A stretch of 31,722 nucleotides of DNA from JAWODU01 sp046483125 (GCA_046483125.1 JAWODU010000028.1:1-31722); one strand, 5' to 3'. Counted from the stretch's first letter, positions 25,117 to 31,139 are shown. Numbers and translations: made by a program. The notes: generated from the sequence alone by a model not told the origin.

Positions 25117-25593
25117 TTATCCCCCAAGGCTGCTTACCCAGTCTCCGACCAAGTGTGTGATTCCTATAACAACGAGGGCGATCAGCACGTGTTCGCCCAC
25201 GATCTTCCAAGGGGCTTCCCTTTGAGACTTCGCCATGGCATAGCTCAGTATCGCAAGGATAGCCAAGCCCCAGATCAGACTGACCCAGATGGCGGTCGGG
25301 AGGGGCAGAAGGAGGACCAGTGCAGCAAAGGTAAGGGCGAAAAGGAACTTGGCAAGGAATGTCGCAACGGTGGCCGCCCAGATTTGCTTCAACGTGTGAA
25401 CGTTCTCTGCCTCCTCGGAAACGTGAATGCCAAGAGCATCCGAGAAGGAGTCGGCAATGGCGATAGTCAAAATACCGCCCAAAACGACAATTCGGGAATG
25501 CGTGCCGGAATGAAGCCCCACCATCAGACCCAGGGTTGTGATAACAGCCGATGTCAGACCAAAGGTAATGCCGGTTCGCAAGGAGCCTTTCAT
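25117..25593 (-). CDS. VIT1/CCC1-like small membrane protein
   Basis: A 158-residue protein with about four or five hydrophobic helices. It starts GITFGLTSAVITTLGLMVGLHSG, includes ILTIAIADSFSDALGIHVSEEAEN, and ends GEHVLIALVVIGITHLVGDWVSS. The first part resembles the VIT family of vacuolar/bacterial iron-manganese transporters (GLxSxVITTLGLMVG and the ADSxSxALGxHxSEEAE segment). It is shorter than a canonical transporter, so transport activity is inferred only. A ribosome binding site GAGGT precedes the ATG. It is the leftmost member of the minus-strand accessory array; a palindromic integron-type site lies upstream at 25609-25696. Confidence 0.7.
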   Translation of the reverse strand: MKGSLRTGITFGLTSAVITTLGLMVGLHSGTHSRIVVLGGILTIAIADSFSDALGIHVSEEAENVHTLKQIWAATVATFLAKFLFALTFAALVLLLPLPTAIWVSLIWGLAILAILSYAMAKSQREAPWKIVGEHVLIALVVIGITHLVGDWVSSLGG

Positions 25594-25608
25594 ATTTCTA
25601 CCTCATGC

Positions 25609-25696
25609 ACCGAACGTCTGTAATGACCGGACAATGAATTGACGCGCAATGCGCGGCTATTCATTGGTACGAGTCAATTGCCTGGCCGGGTTAATT
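25609..25696 (-). repeat. Candidate attC site (array element 1)
   Basis: On the minus strand the right core is GTTCGGT (25609-25615) and the left end is AATTAAC (25690-25696), so only the AAC/GTT part of the simple ends pairs. Internally CAATGAAT pairs with ATTCATTG, a GCGC/GCGC stem lies inside that, and AATTGAC can alternatively pair with GTCAATT. It overlaps the stop codon of the upstream antitoxin gene, as attC sites often do. The same core GTTCGGT recurs at the next sites. Degenerate but in the expected place. Confidence 0.5.
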
Positions 25697-25903
25697 AAGC
25701 GTATTCGTAGACAGGAGTTTTAATAACTCTTTTTGGTTTGTTGTGAGCTTTGATATGCCTTGAATGTGCTGAACAGTATTGGGAGAGAAAAATTGCTCAC
25801 CAGTCTCTCTGCACACTCGTGCAGGAACATGCCCAACAAGAAAACACCTGCCATCATGTTCAAGTGTGTATGTTACGTTTGTTTCAGTCATAGTCTCATT
25901 CAT
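25691..25903 (-). CDS. YgiT/MqsA-type antitoxin, zinc-finger half reduced
   Basis: A 70-residue protein whose core VTYTLEHDGRCFLVGHVPARVCRETGEQFFSPNTVQHIQ matches the N-terminal domain of YgiT-type antitoxins. The usual protein starts with a CxxC pair and has a second CxxCGE. Here the first pair is absent and the second has only one Cys (ARVCRETGE), so zinc binding is probably lost. It lies 12 bases downstream of the putative toxin gene, the toxin-first order known for this pairing. Ribosome binding site GAGGTGGT. AT-richer than the housekeeping genes. Fits a toxin-antitoxin gene cassette. Confidence 0.72.
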   Translation of the reverse strand: MNETMTETNVTYTLEHDGRCFLVGHVPARVCRETGEQFFSPNTVQHIQGISKLTTNQKELLKLLSTNTLN

Positions 25904-25915
25904 AATACCACCTCT

Positions 25916-26233
25916 TCAATCCATGTTTCTAATCTTGTAATCAATCCAGAGTTCTGGGTCTGGTCCATACAGGGTCACTATCTTTATCAGCGGACGTTCC
26001 GGATGGCTGCATTGAATATGCAGAGGACACCCATTGTTTGTGCAACCCAAAATCAAACAACTCGGGCCGTATTTATCATCAGGATCATCCTCAATCAAGT
26101 CGCTTTGATTAGATAACGCCTGCTCCAATTCTTTTACGCTAATATTACGTATGATCGATTGGTCGACTGTATGCTTGGAGAATTCATATTCCTGTCCAGC
26201 AATCTTATTTCTAATTTCATCCAGTGTAGCCAT
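25916..26233 (-). CDS. DUF4258-type putative toxin
   Basis: A 105-residue protein. YEFSKHTVDQSIIRNISVKELEQALSN contains the H-x-x-x-x-x-x-R helix typical of the DUF4258/RelE-like group. It continues IEDDPDDKYGPSCLILGCTNNGCPLHIQCSHPE and ends KIVTLYGPDPELWIDYKIRN. These proteins are usually encoded just before a YgiT-type antitoxin, exactly as here, and are thought to act as toxins of the RelE fold. No strong ribosome binding site is seen. The two genes together form one cassette bounded by the candidate attC sites at 25609-25696 and 26278-26358. Confidence 0.72.
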   Translation of the reverse strand: MATLDEIRNKIAGQEYEFSKHTVDQSIIRNISVKELEQALSNQSDLIEDDPDDKYGPSCLILGCTNNGCPLHIQCSHPERPLIKIVTLYGPDPELWIDYKIRNMD

Positions 26234-26277
26234 GCAAGCATGTTATCTTTTAGGGCTTGCAGAGTCAATCTTACAAA

Positions 26278-26358
26278 ACCCAACCCGTTGCGCGCGAGGC
26301 TCAAAACGAGCCGCGCCCGCGCGGCCCATTTTGCAGCTCTTTACGCGTCTTGTTCGGT
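26278..26358 (-). repeat. attC site (array element 2)
   Basis: An 81-base site. On the minus strand it begins with core ACCGAAC (26352-26358) and ends with GTTGGGT (26278-26284), an exact match to the GTTRRRY integrase core. The interior folds: CAAAA pairs with TTTTG and GGCCGC with GCGGC(T). It sits in the gap between the ParE-type cassette and the YgiT/DUF4258 cassette, downstream of the former in the direction of transcription. Confidence 0.62.
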
Positions 26359-26365
26359 GCCGATC

Positions 26366-26674
26366 CTATCGGCGTAAACGTCCGCGCCACTTCTCCGGAT
26401 CTTGTGAGCAGTGAAAGACAGAGTAGATAACACACCGGTCGGTCGGATCGTCGAACTCGAAGAAGATTGCGAAAGGAAAGCGGCGGACGAGTGCTCGTCG
26501 ATAGGTCTCATAAAGCACCGGACAGATCAACGGCGTGCGCTGGATTGACAGAAGCGCCGCCTCGACACACCGCAAGAACTCCATTCCGAGGCCAAGGCTC
26601 TAATCTTCATGCCAGAAGTATGCATCCGCCACATCGGCCTTGGCTTCAGGAACAAGTATCGGCGGCAAGGTCAT
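26366..26674 (-). pseudogene. ParE/RelE-family toxin with in-frame stop
   Basis: Read from ATG at 26674, the frame gives MTLPPILVPEAKADVADAYFWHED, then TAG at codon 25 (26600-26602). It continues in frame as SLGLGMEFLRCVEAALLSIQ, ALVRRFPFAIFFEFDD, YSVFHCSQDPEKWRGRLR. Both halves match a ParE toxin of about 100 residues, where a conserved PGLGxEFL follows the interrupted position. A CAG or CGG-type codon has probably become TAG. The start overlaps the antitoxin stop (ATGA), the normal layout of this operon. A shorter product from the internal ATG at 26584 would lack the first helix. Suppression of the stop cannot be excluded. Confidence 0.85.
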
Positions 26675-26889
26675 CGGGACCGGAGTATGTCCTGCTTGAC
26701 CTGGTTCCACGTCTGACCTGAATCCGGATTGCGCAGATAGTTCTGCTTGCGACGGTCCAGTTCATCCTTCTGCCACTGCGGGATAGGTATCTCCGCATTG
26801 CTGCGAGCGATGCTGTCCCACAAGTCCTCAACAAGTTGTACCCGCTCAGGAACCGGCAGTGTCTCAAGTTTTTGCATAGCCGTAGTCAT
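26671..26889 (-). CDS. Addiction-module component family antitoxin
   Basis: A 72-residue protein: MQKLETLPVPERVQLVEDLWDSIARS, followed by PIPQWQKDELDRRKQNYLRNPDSGQTWNQVKQDI. This is the pattern of the TIGR02574-type antitoxin encoded upstream of ParE toxins: short helices, then a linker that wraps the toxin. Start chosen at 26889 because GGAGGT lies 12 bases upstream; the longer open frame to 27165 crosses the adjacent attC-like site. It appears intact although its partner toxin has a nonsense codon. Confidence 0.85.
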   Translation of the reverse strand: MTTAMQKLETLPVPERVQLVEDLWDSIARSNAEIPIPQWQKDELDRRKQNYLRNPDSGQTWNQVKQDILRSR

Positions 26890-26938
26890 ACCAGAATAGT
26901 ACCTCCTGACGCGTATGGGGGCAATCTTATTGTACTGC

Positions 26939-27002
26939 ACCGAACGCCTGCTTTCACGTTTTGCGCGCGTAGCAAGCAATAACCTCCAGTGCTTGGTTCG
27001 GT
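26939..27002 (-). repeat. attC site (array element 3)
   Basis: A 64-base site whose two ends are perfect complements on the minus strand: ACCGAAC (26996-27002) and GTTCGGT (26939-26945). Inside, GTTATTGC pairs with GCAAAAC if one A is left extrahelical, the hallmark asymmetry by which integron integrases choose the bottom strand. The two flanking 12-base segments do not pair. It lies directly after the small membrane-protein gene and before the antitoxin gene. Confidence 0.65.
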
Positions 27003-27008
27003 TTTCTC

Positions 27009-27197
27009 TCATTCCGGTAATGTTGGCATTGTCAGCCGCATGACCACCGCTGCCAGAATGGGCAGCAAGGCCAGCAGGAAAGACAATGCCTTGATCTGTT
27101 TTGTTTCGATTCTGGACAACAACCACTGCCCCCACGGAATCAGAACCGAAAGAACAGCAATCCAAAACACCTCAACAATAAAGTTTGATAATGACAC
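27009..27197 (-). CDS. Small membrane protein or C-terminal remnant
   Basis: A 62-residue frame starting at GTG (27197) with two hydrophobic helices: IVEVFWIAVLSVLIPWGQWLL and ALSFLLALLPILAAVVMRL. Separation by a charged loop SRIETKQIK favours a real two-helix protein. The frame stays open upstream to about 27294, but that part is antisense to a recombinase remnant, so I do not include it. It may have lost its N-terminus. No family is recognised. It is the cassette-like gene next to the attC site at 26939-27002. Confidence 0.45.
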   Translation of the reverse strand: MSLSNFIVEVFWIAVLSVLIPWGQWLLSRIETKQIKALSFLLALLPILAAVVMRLTMPTLPE

Positions 27198-27239
27198 CGT
27201 TGAGCCAACACCTGAAAGAGGGAACCAGGCGATGACTCC

Positions 27240-27336
27240 TGTGAACGGGTAGACATACTCCCGCCAAGTCGTGCGTTGGCGTTTCCGCGAAATGAAGCAT
27301 CAGACGGAAATGGGCGATCTTGAAGTGGAATCCTTC
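27240..27336 (+). pseudogene. Integron-type tyrosine recombinase remnant (left copy)
   Basis: The plus strand encodes TYSRQVVRWRFREMKHQTEM followed by GDLEVESF. This is the end of the SAM-like N-terminal domain of integron integrases, which usually reads roughly YxxWIxRFxxFHxxRHPxEMGxxEVExFL. The DNA aligns with the second remnant at 31290-31350 (shared GTTTCC-CGAAATGA and GCATCAGACGGA). A stop precedes the frame (TAG at 27250-27252), and the coding match ends at 27336, where unrelated sequence begins. The catalytic domain is absent. Confidence 0.6.
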
Positions 27337-27606
27337 CCGGCGTGCCAGGCCGGCGCTGAAGTCGAAGAAATTTGTCACCTTGATAAAGCTCCGCTTTTCC
27401 GCGTTCTGGTTCCGGGTCCTCACGGGATACTTGTCCGCGGCCGGGGTACAAAAGCAGGTACAGATGCGTCCATGCTTTAAGCCTGGGCGGCTTGAACATG
27501 AGAGAGGAAAGGACTAGCCAGGCGGACTTGAAATCCGCTTGGGGTTCAAGGTTCAGGGTTTTCTGCTGCCTTGCGCTGTTCATATTTCTTCAGGTAGTTT
27601 CTTTGA
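27337..27606. other. Stretch without a supported gene
   Basis: All frames here are open for short lengths, but none gives recognisable protein. The only distinctive element is a perfect 5-bp stem and 7-base loop at 27522-27538 (GCGGA-CTTGAAA-TCCGC), which has the form of a tRNA-Ser(UGA) anticodon arm without a clear rest of the cloverleaf. Confidence 0.4.
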
Positions 27607-27933
27607 ATGACAGCGAAATTAACCCCTTTTCAGAAAGCCGTGTATGACGCCATAAGCCGGGTTCCGAGGGGAATGGTCACTACCTACGGGGCTGTGGCGC
27701 GGGAGCTGGGCCGCGGGTGTCCTGCGGCAGTCGGGCAGGCGCTTAAGCGAAATCCCTTCGCCCCGAAGGCCCCCTGCCACCGCGTAATCGCTTCGGATCT
27801 GAGCATCGGAGGTTTCCGGGGACGGCGGGGGGGCAAGGCCATCGCCGAGAAACTCGACCTTCTTGAATCCGAAGGAGTACGTTTCAGGAACGGCAAGCTT
27901 GTCGATTGCGGCAAAATCTGCAGTTTCCACTGA
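27607..27933 (+). CDS. MGMT-family DNA alkyltransferase, C-terminal domain only
   Basis: A 108-residue protein covering only the helix-turn-helix DNA-binding and active-site domain of O6-alkylguanine-DNA alkyltransferases. It has FQKAVYDAISRVPRGMVTTYGAVAREL, AAVGQALKRNPF, then PCHRVIASDLSIGGFRG with the acceptor Cys of the PCHR motif retained. Proteins of this size are often alkyltransferase-like (ATL), but those replace the Cys with Trp or Ala; here the Cys suggests real alkyl transfer. The N-terminal RNase H-like domain of Ada/Ogt is missing. It is the only plus-strand intact gene in the accessory array, and a stable hairpin follows it at 27938-27955. Confidence 0.85.
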   Translation: MTAKLTPFQKAVYDAISRVPRGMVTTYGAVARELGRGCPAAVGQALKRNPFAPKAPCHRVIASDLSIGGFRGRRGGKAIAEKLDLLESEGVRFRNGKLVDCGKICSFH

Positions 27934-27937
27934 TCTC

Positions 27938-27955
27938 CCGCGCCTTCGGGCGCGG
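27938..27955 (+). terminator. Stable hairpin after the alkyltransferase gene
   Basis: CCGCGCC-TTCG-GGCGCGG is a perfect 7-bp stem with a TTCG loop, five bases after the stop codon. No T-tract follows, so it may slow or protect the transcript end rather than be a classic intrinsic terminator. Confidence 0.45.
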
Positions 27956-27966
27956 CATAACTGCCC

Positions 27967-28048
27967 GAACCGCCCGGTGCGGACCCGCATGCCGTGGCGG
28001 TGTGGGAGCCTGGGCTGGCCTTATGGGTCAGTCACCTGCCACCCGATT
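27967..28048 (+). mobile_element. Group II intron 3'-end remnant (domain V and VI-like)
   Basis: From 27969, ACCGCC pairs with GGCGGT (27996-28001). Inside it CGG pairs with CCG and TGCG with CGCA around a GACC tetraloop, leaving a two-base TG bulge on the 3' side. This is the size and shape of a group II domain V, and the GAACCGCC...GGTGGTGTGGGAG-like wording is what I recall at the 3' ends of bacterial group II introns. A second hairpin CTGGCC/GGTCAG (28015-28031) would be domain VI, and the segment ends ACCCGATT. No reverse transcriptase gene is present; only the 3' end survives. A domain V with a non-AGC triad would be unusual. Confidence 0.45.
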
Positions 28049-28054
28049 CGACAG

Positions 28055-28780
28055 TCATTTCTCGTCGAGGAACCCGTATTTCGTGAGAAGCATGTCACCG
28101 TCTTTGAGAAGTCCTATACGGGAAGCATAGATCTTGAATTCCTTCTCACGCGGCTTTAGAGCGGAGCCCTCCTGGGTCTTGAGACAGTTCTCAAATGTGC
28201 CAGCAGGGGTCTTCAGTCGTTCCCTTAAACTGACGACCTGTGCTCGATCCATCGCGACACCGGGTGCGATTTCCTGGTAGTACTTCATTCCGACTTTGGG
28301 CGAGCCCGGCATGATCAAGCCGGGTTTGTTTCCGGGTTGATCTGCACGCCATGCGCCGCCGTGCCCGCCGATCTTCCCATTCTTGTAGTCGTCGACTTCC
28401 TCGCCGAAGTAGAATACATCCATTGTCTCGGGACAAATGGCGAAGAAGTTGCGCGACACTTCGACAAGTTTCCCATCTTTCCATTCTCTTTCCTCAACAA
28501 CGCGAGCAGTGGTCTTCCCAATCTTAACCGTCTCGTTAAGGACGGTGATGATCAATTTCTCGTCCGCGCTTGCGAAGGTTAGCTGGAAGCCGGGTTCAAG
28601 GATGAAGTACGGGTTGCGGCCTGTCGGAACGAGCTCGCCGTCGGACATGTCAAAGTCCTCCTGCCACTCGGACGTCGCCGGATCAGTTGTAGCGAGTCGA
28701 GCTCCACTTCGAGTGGTTGTGCCGCAGCCCGATGCAACGGCAAGTATGATAAACGCCATCACGAATGCATGTGTCTTCAT
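28055..28780 (-). CDS. Predicted lipoprotein of unknown function
   Basis: A 241-residue protein with a lipoprotein signal peptide MKTHAFVMAFIILAVASGC, lipobox VASGC with Cys19 as the lipidated residue, so it is envelope-anchored. The mature part has GRNPYFILEPGFQLTFASADEKLIITVLNETVKIG, AICPETMDVFYFGEEVDDYKNGKIGGHGGAWRAD, and LKTPAGTFENCLKTQEGS. This pattern resembles predicted secreted proteins that sense or respond to substrate-induced changes, but I cannot name a family. A strong ribosome binding site AAAGGAG precedes the ATG. It is one cassette-like gene in the minus-strand array. Confidence 0.75.
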   Translation of the reverse strand: MKTHAFVMAFIILAVASGCGTTTRSGARLATTDPATSEWQEDFDMSDGELVPTGRNPYFILEPGFQLTFASADEKLIITVLNETVKIGKTTARVVEEREWKDGKLVEVSRNFFAICPETMDVFYFGEEVDDYKNGKIGGHGGAWRADQPGNKPGLIMPGSPKVGMKYYQEIAPGVAMDRAQVVSLRERLKTPAGTFENCLKTQEGSALKPREKEFKIYASRIGLLKDGDMLLTKYGFLDEK

Positions 28781-28874
28781 GTTTCTCCTTTCTGTCGAAC
28801 GCTTGGGTCATTCTTTTCTGGAAGACGCGTTCGCGCGGCTTTCAGAAATCGAGTGCACTCCGTGGCTTCCCATT

Positions 28875-29396
28875 TCAGAATGTCGGTCCGGGCAGGCGCA
28901 CTTCTCCGCCGGGCCATGATGTGACCGACACTTCATGCACCATGGCTTTGACTGGTTTCCATCCCTCTTGTTCTGCACCGTGAACCAGATTGTCTATTTG
29001 TACGTAGCCGCAGGAGCCGTAGACAAGTGGATTCCCAAAAAGGACGGCGAAAGCAACCCCATGTTCAGAAAGCCAGGCATGGGCATGTTCAAGCATCAAC
29101 TTCACATAACCTCTGCCCCTGCGATCCGGGTGAACACAGACTTCGCAAATGCCGCCGATACGAAATGCTTTGCCTTCCGCTGCCACCTGCTTCTCATGAA
29201 CGCCGACGTGCGCGATTAGCGCCTCCTGTGCATTACGAATAACCCAGCGATGGGGATAAGGCTCGCGGAAGTACCGTTGGGTTTTGAACACGACGTCTTG
29301 CGGCTTGGTGAAACAGGTTGTCAGCAAGTCGCGGATATTCTGATCCAAGGCGTCGTCCACGCGGCTATCGGAAAGATATTCGACTTCGGGTGTCAT
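28875..29396 (-). CDS. GNAT-family N-acetyltransferase
   Basis: A 173-residue protein from the ATG at 29396; the open frame extends upstream to 29549 but would run into the neighbouring gene. EGKAFRIGGICEVCVHPDRRGRGYVKLMLEHAHAWLSEHG contains the acetyl-CoA binding motif A (V-H-P-x-x-R-G-R-G-Y), and AVLFGNPLVYGSCGYVQ is a typical motif B end. It probably transfers an acetyl group from acetyl-CoA to an amine of unknown identity. GNAT genes are among the commonest integron cassette cargoes. Confidence 0.82.
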   Translation of the reverse strand: MTPEVEYLSDSRVDDALDQNIRDLLTTCFTKPQDVVFKTQRYFREPYPHRWVIRNAQEALIAHVGVHEKQVAAEGKAFRIGGICEVCVHPDRRGRGYVKLMLEHAHAWLSEHGVAFAVLFGNPLVYGSCGYVQIDNLVHGAEQEGWKPVKAMVHEVSVTSWPGGEVRLPGPTF

Positions 29397-29406
29397 TCTT
29401 TCTCTG

Positions 29407-29464
29407 GCACAACGGCCCGGAATCAGGCGCGAGCTATTGCGAGTCGCCTGCATCGGTCTTGGCC
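29407..29464 (-). repeat. Candidate attC site (array element 4)
   Basis: A 58-base site. On the minus strand GGCCAAG at the left, GTTGTGC at the right (29407-29413), and an inner CAGGCG/CGCCTG stem with CCG/CGG continuing outward past mismatched bases. The cores match poorly, only in part to GTTRRRY, but length and fold fit. The stop codon of the pseudogene on its right falls inside it. Confidence 0.4.
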
Positions 29465-30296
29465 TTCGATGTGGTGAATCCAAGGATTTGACTGGCGATT
29501 TCGGCATTCTCTTAAACTTGGTTCTTATGCTTCTGGAACATACCCACATTCACGATGTCGATAGACTTGATATGGTCGAAGGCAAACCGGAAAGCCTCCT
29601 CTGTTGACTGGCGAGTGGAGCAATTTCGACTTGCCGCCATAATCTTGAAACCGATGCAGGGTTTCCGGACCTGCCGCATGACTGTTGTCATCCTGGCCGG
29701 GTCTTCAACGGGAACGTGTCGCGTTTGTAGACCTCCTGATCCACGGCGGGCGCACTCTTGTACTGCCGTTCCAGGTTGTAGAAACAGCACATGTAAAAAT
29801 CGGTTTCCCGGCCCTTCTCCTCCACATACTCGATAACTTCGGGGATGTCACTGCCTATACCTGCCGGAAGACCGTGATCCTTGACCTCCTTCACAATATC
29901 GCGGATGCTATCCATCTTGCCCATGTGCCAACTGTTGTCCGTATGCGTGCCGTGGTGGTAGGTGGCGATAGGCTTGTAGCGCGCAATTTCCGCAATGTTG
30001 GCCGGGATGCTTGCGAACTCCGAGGCCGTCTGGGCAATCCACTTTATCTGCCCGCCATTCTGCTGGTGTTCAAGGTACATTCGCATCTGGTGCCGATCAC
30101 CGCGGGACTGAAGCGTGTTGATGCCTTGAGCCCAGCACTCGTTGAGCAAGACTTGCAGGTTCGGCATGTTGTAGCATTCAATCATCTCGCGGTCCAACTC
30201 AGTCGATACGTGAGAGAAACCACTCAGCGGGTTCCCCCCGCAGATCAGCCGACTCACCTTATGCCCAAAGAAGTCCACAGTCGGCATATTGTTCAT
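29434..30296 (-). pseudogene. Aldo/keto-reductase-like TIM-barrel protein, frameshifted and truncated
   Basis: Starts at ATG 30296 (ribosome binding site GGAAGGAAAA) with VDFFGHKVSRLICGGNPLSGFSHVS, and includes GGQIKWIAQTASEFASIPANIAEIARY and TYHHGTHTDNSWHMGKMDSIRDIV. The frame breaks near 29706-29709: it reads DTFPLKTRPG then stop, whereas minus one base it reads DTFP-(x)-EDPARMTTVMRQVRKPCIGFKIMAASRNC, which is plainly the continuation. A second defect follows: KHKNQV is followed by TAA (29512-29514), after which the frame continues ENAEIASQILGF to a natural-looking stop at 29434. The intact ancestor was about 285 residues. RLICGGNP resembles the start of aldo/keto reductases, but no catalytic tetrad was confirmed. 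Confidence 0.75.
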
Positions 30297-30675
30297 TCGT
30301 TTTCCTTCCTGCAGCAGGGAAGGGGCCGGCTGCAACGAGCTTCTTGCGAGCAGAAGCAACAGTGAGATTCAGCCCTTCCAGAGAACGGGCACCGAGGAGA
30401 ATCATGTCGACCGGCTCAGCAAAAACGACTTCGTCAATCGTGAACTCTTTGCGCACGCGGATGATGGCGAAGCCTGTGCTTCGGGTGACTACGTTCCCGT
30501 TTGCCATGACGAAGCGAAGATCCTTCTTCTCTCGCTTCACCCCGATCTTCTCCAGCTTCACGCCGGGAATCCAGGTGTGCTCACTCCCTGTGTCGACCAG
30601 GGCCTTCGCGATGCGAACACCTTTGTCCCGGTCAACGTGGTTCTCGATCTTGCAACATGTGTAGAATGCACCCAT
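30259..30675 (-). CDS. Retropepsin-like aspartyl protease family protein
   Basis: A 138-residue protein. ALVDTGSEHTWIP carries the DTGS catalytic motif of the clan AA retropepsin-like family, and the second characteristic segment VDMILLGARSLEGLNLTV matches the ILLG strand. Residues about 85-95 form the beta hairpin (flap) region. These soluble bacterial members form homodimers with one Asp each. The C-terminal Ala/Gly-rich tail overlaps the start of the next gene by 38 bases, so the real end may be earlier or the tail is accidental. Ribosome binding site AGGA lies seven bases before the ATG. It is a plausible cassette gene; substrate unknown. Confidence 0.78.
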   Translation of the reverse strand: MGAFYTCCKIENHVDRDKGVRIAKALVDTGSEHTWIPGVKLEKIGVKREKKDLRFVMANGNVVTRSTGFAIIRVRKEFTIDEVVFAEPVDMILLGARSLEGLNLTVASARKKLVAAGPFPAAGRKTNEQYADCGLLWA

Positions 30676-30722
30676 GTCATTATCCTGTCACTCTGCCCTG
30701 CGGATTCAATCCTTGTCTTCCT

Positions 30723-30780
30723 GCCGAACGCCCACGCTAACGGGCGGCAGTACGTCGTACCGTTCAGCGTGATGTTCGCA
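30723..30780 (-). repeat. attC site (array element 5, best preserved)
   Basis: A 58-base site. On the minus strand TGCGAAC at the left (30774-30780) and GTTCGGC at the right (30723-30729) pair over CGAAC/GTTCG. The inner stem CACGCT/AGCGTG then AACGG/CCGTT is perfect, interrupted by a single unpaired G on one strand. That single extrahelical base is what integron integrase recognises. It sits flush with the stop codon of the gene to its right (30781). This is the clearest integron attachment site in the window. Confidence 0.75.
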
Positions 30781-31059
30781 TTACAGTTGTTTCCTAAAGA
30801 GCTTTGCCAGGCCGAGGGCACGCTTCACTTCAGCAACGATTTCATCCTCCGTCTGGGGTGCTTCGATTCGGATATGAATGCGCTGGTTGGAGTAATCCTC
30901 TTGGGTTGCTGTGACCCGCGATTCCTGCAGAAAGTGCTCAAGATCATTCGGGATGAGACGAAGGTTCCTCTCTACATCATCATCTTCGAGCCGAAACGGT
31001 GTAGCCTCAGATGGTTGATGCTCGTAGTACACTTCAAATTCAAAAACACTCATAATCAT
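30781..31059 (-). CDS. Hypothetical protein, first cassette after the recombinase remnant
   Basis: A 92-residue protein with no recognised family. SVFEFEVYYEHQPSEATPFRLEDDD suggests beta strands, and TEDEIVAEVKRALGLAKLFRKQL is an amphipathic C-terminal helix. Starts are ATG at 31059 or 31053; a weak AGAGATG lies upstream. A -10-like TATAAT on the same strand lies about 65 bases upstream. It is the cassette-like gene nearest the recombinase remnant at 31140-31391. Confidence 0.6.
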   Translation of the reverse strand: MIMSVFEFEVYYEHQPSEATPFRLEDDDVERNLRLIPNDLEHFLQESRVTATQEDYSNQRIHIRIEAPQTEDEIVAEVKRALGLAKLFRKQL

Positions 31060-31121
31060 CTCTTGTGCGAACCATTGATTAACGTGAAAACATTATCACA
31101 TATCCGACATCAGCGGATAAC

Positions 31122-31127
31122 ATTATA
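31122..31127 (-). promoter_or_regulatory. Candidate cassette promoter (-10 element)
   Basis: TATAAT on the minus strand, oriented toward the cassettes and just outside the recombinase remnant, where an integron Pc promoter would be expected. A good -35 hexamer is not present at the right spacing, so support is weak. Confidence 0.3.
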
Positions 31128-31139
31128 CAAGATTCCTTA

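Noticed and set aside
27198..27294. N-terminal extension of the small membrane protein
   Set aside because: The open frame continues upstream, but this stretch is antisense to the left recombinase remnant, so the apparent coding is coincidental.
27140..27583. 147-residue minus-strand open frame
   Set aside because: It crosses the membrane-protein gene in another frame and the recombinase remnant; no coherent domain is visible.
28794..28835. Possible attC between the lipoprotein and GNAT genes
   Set aside because: It is in the right place and has CGAAC/GTTCG ends, but at 42 bases it is too short and lacks a convincing inner stem; it may be an eroded site.
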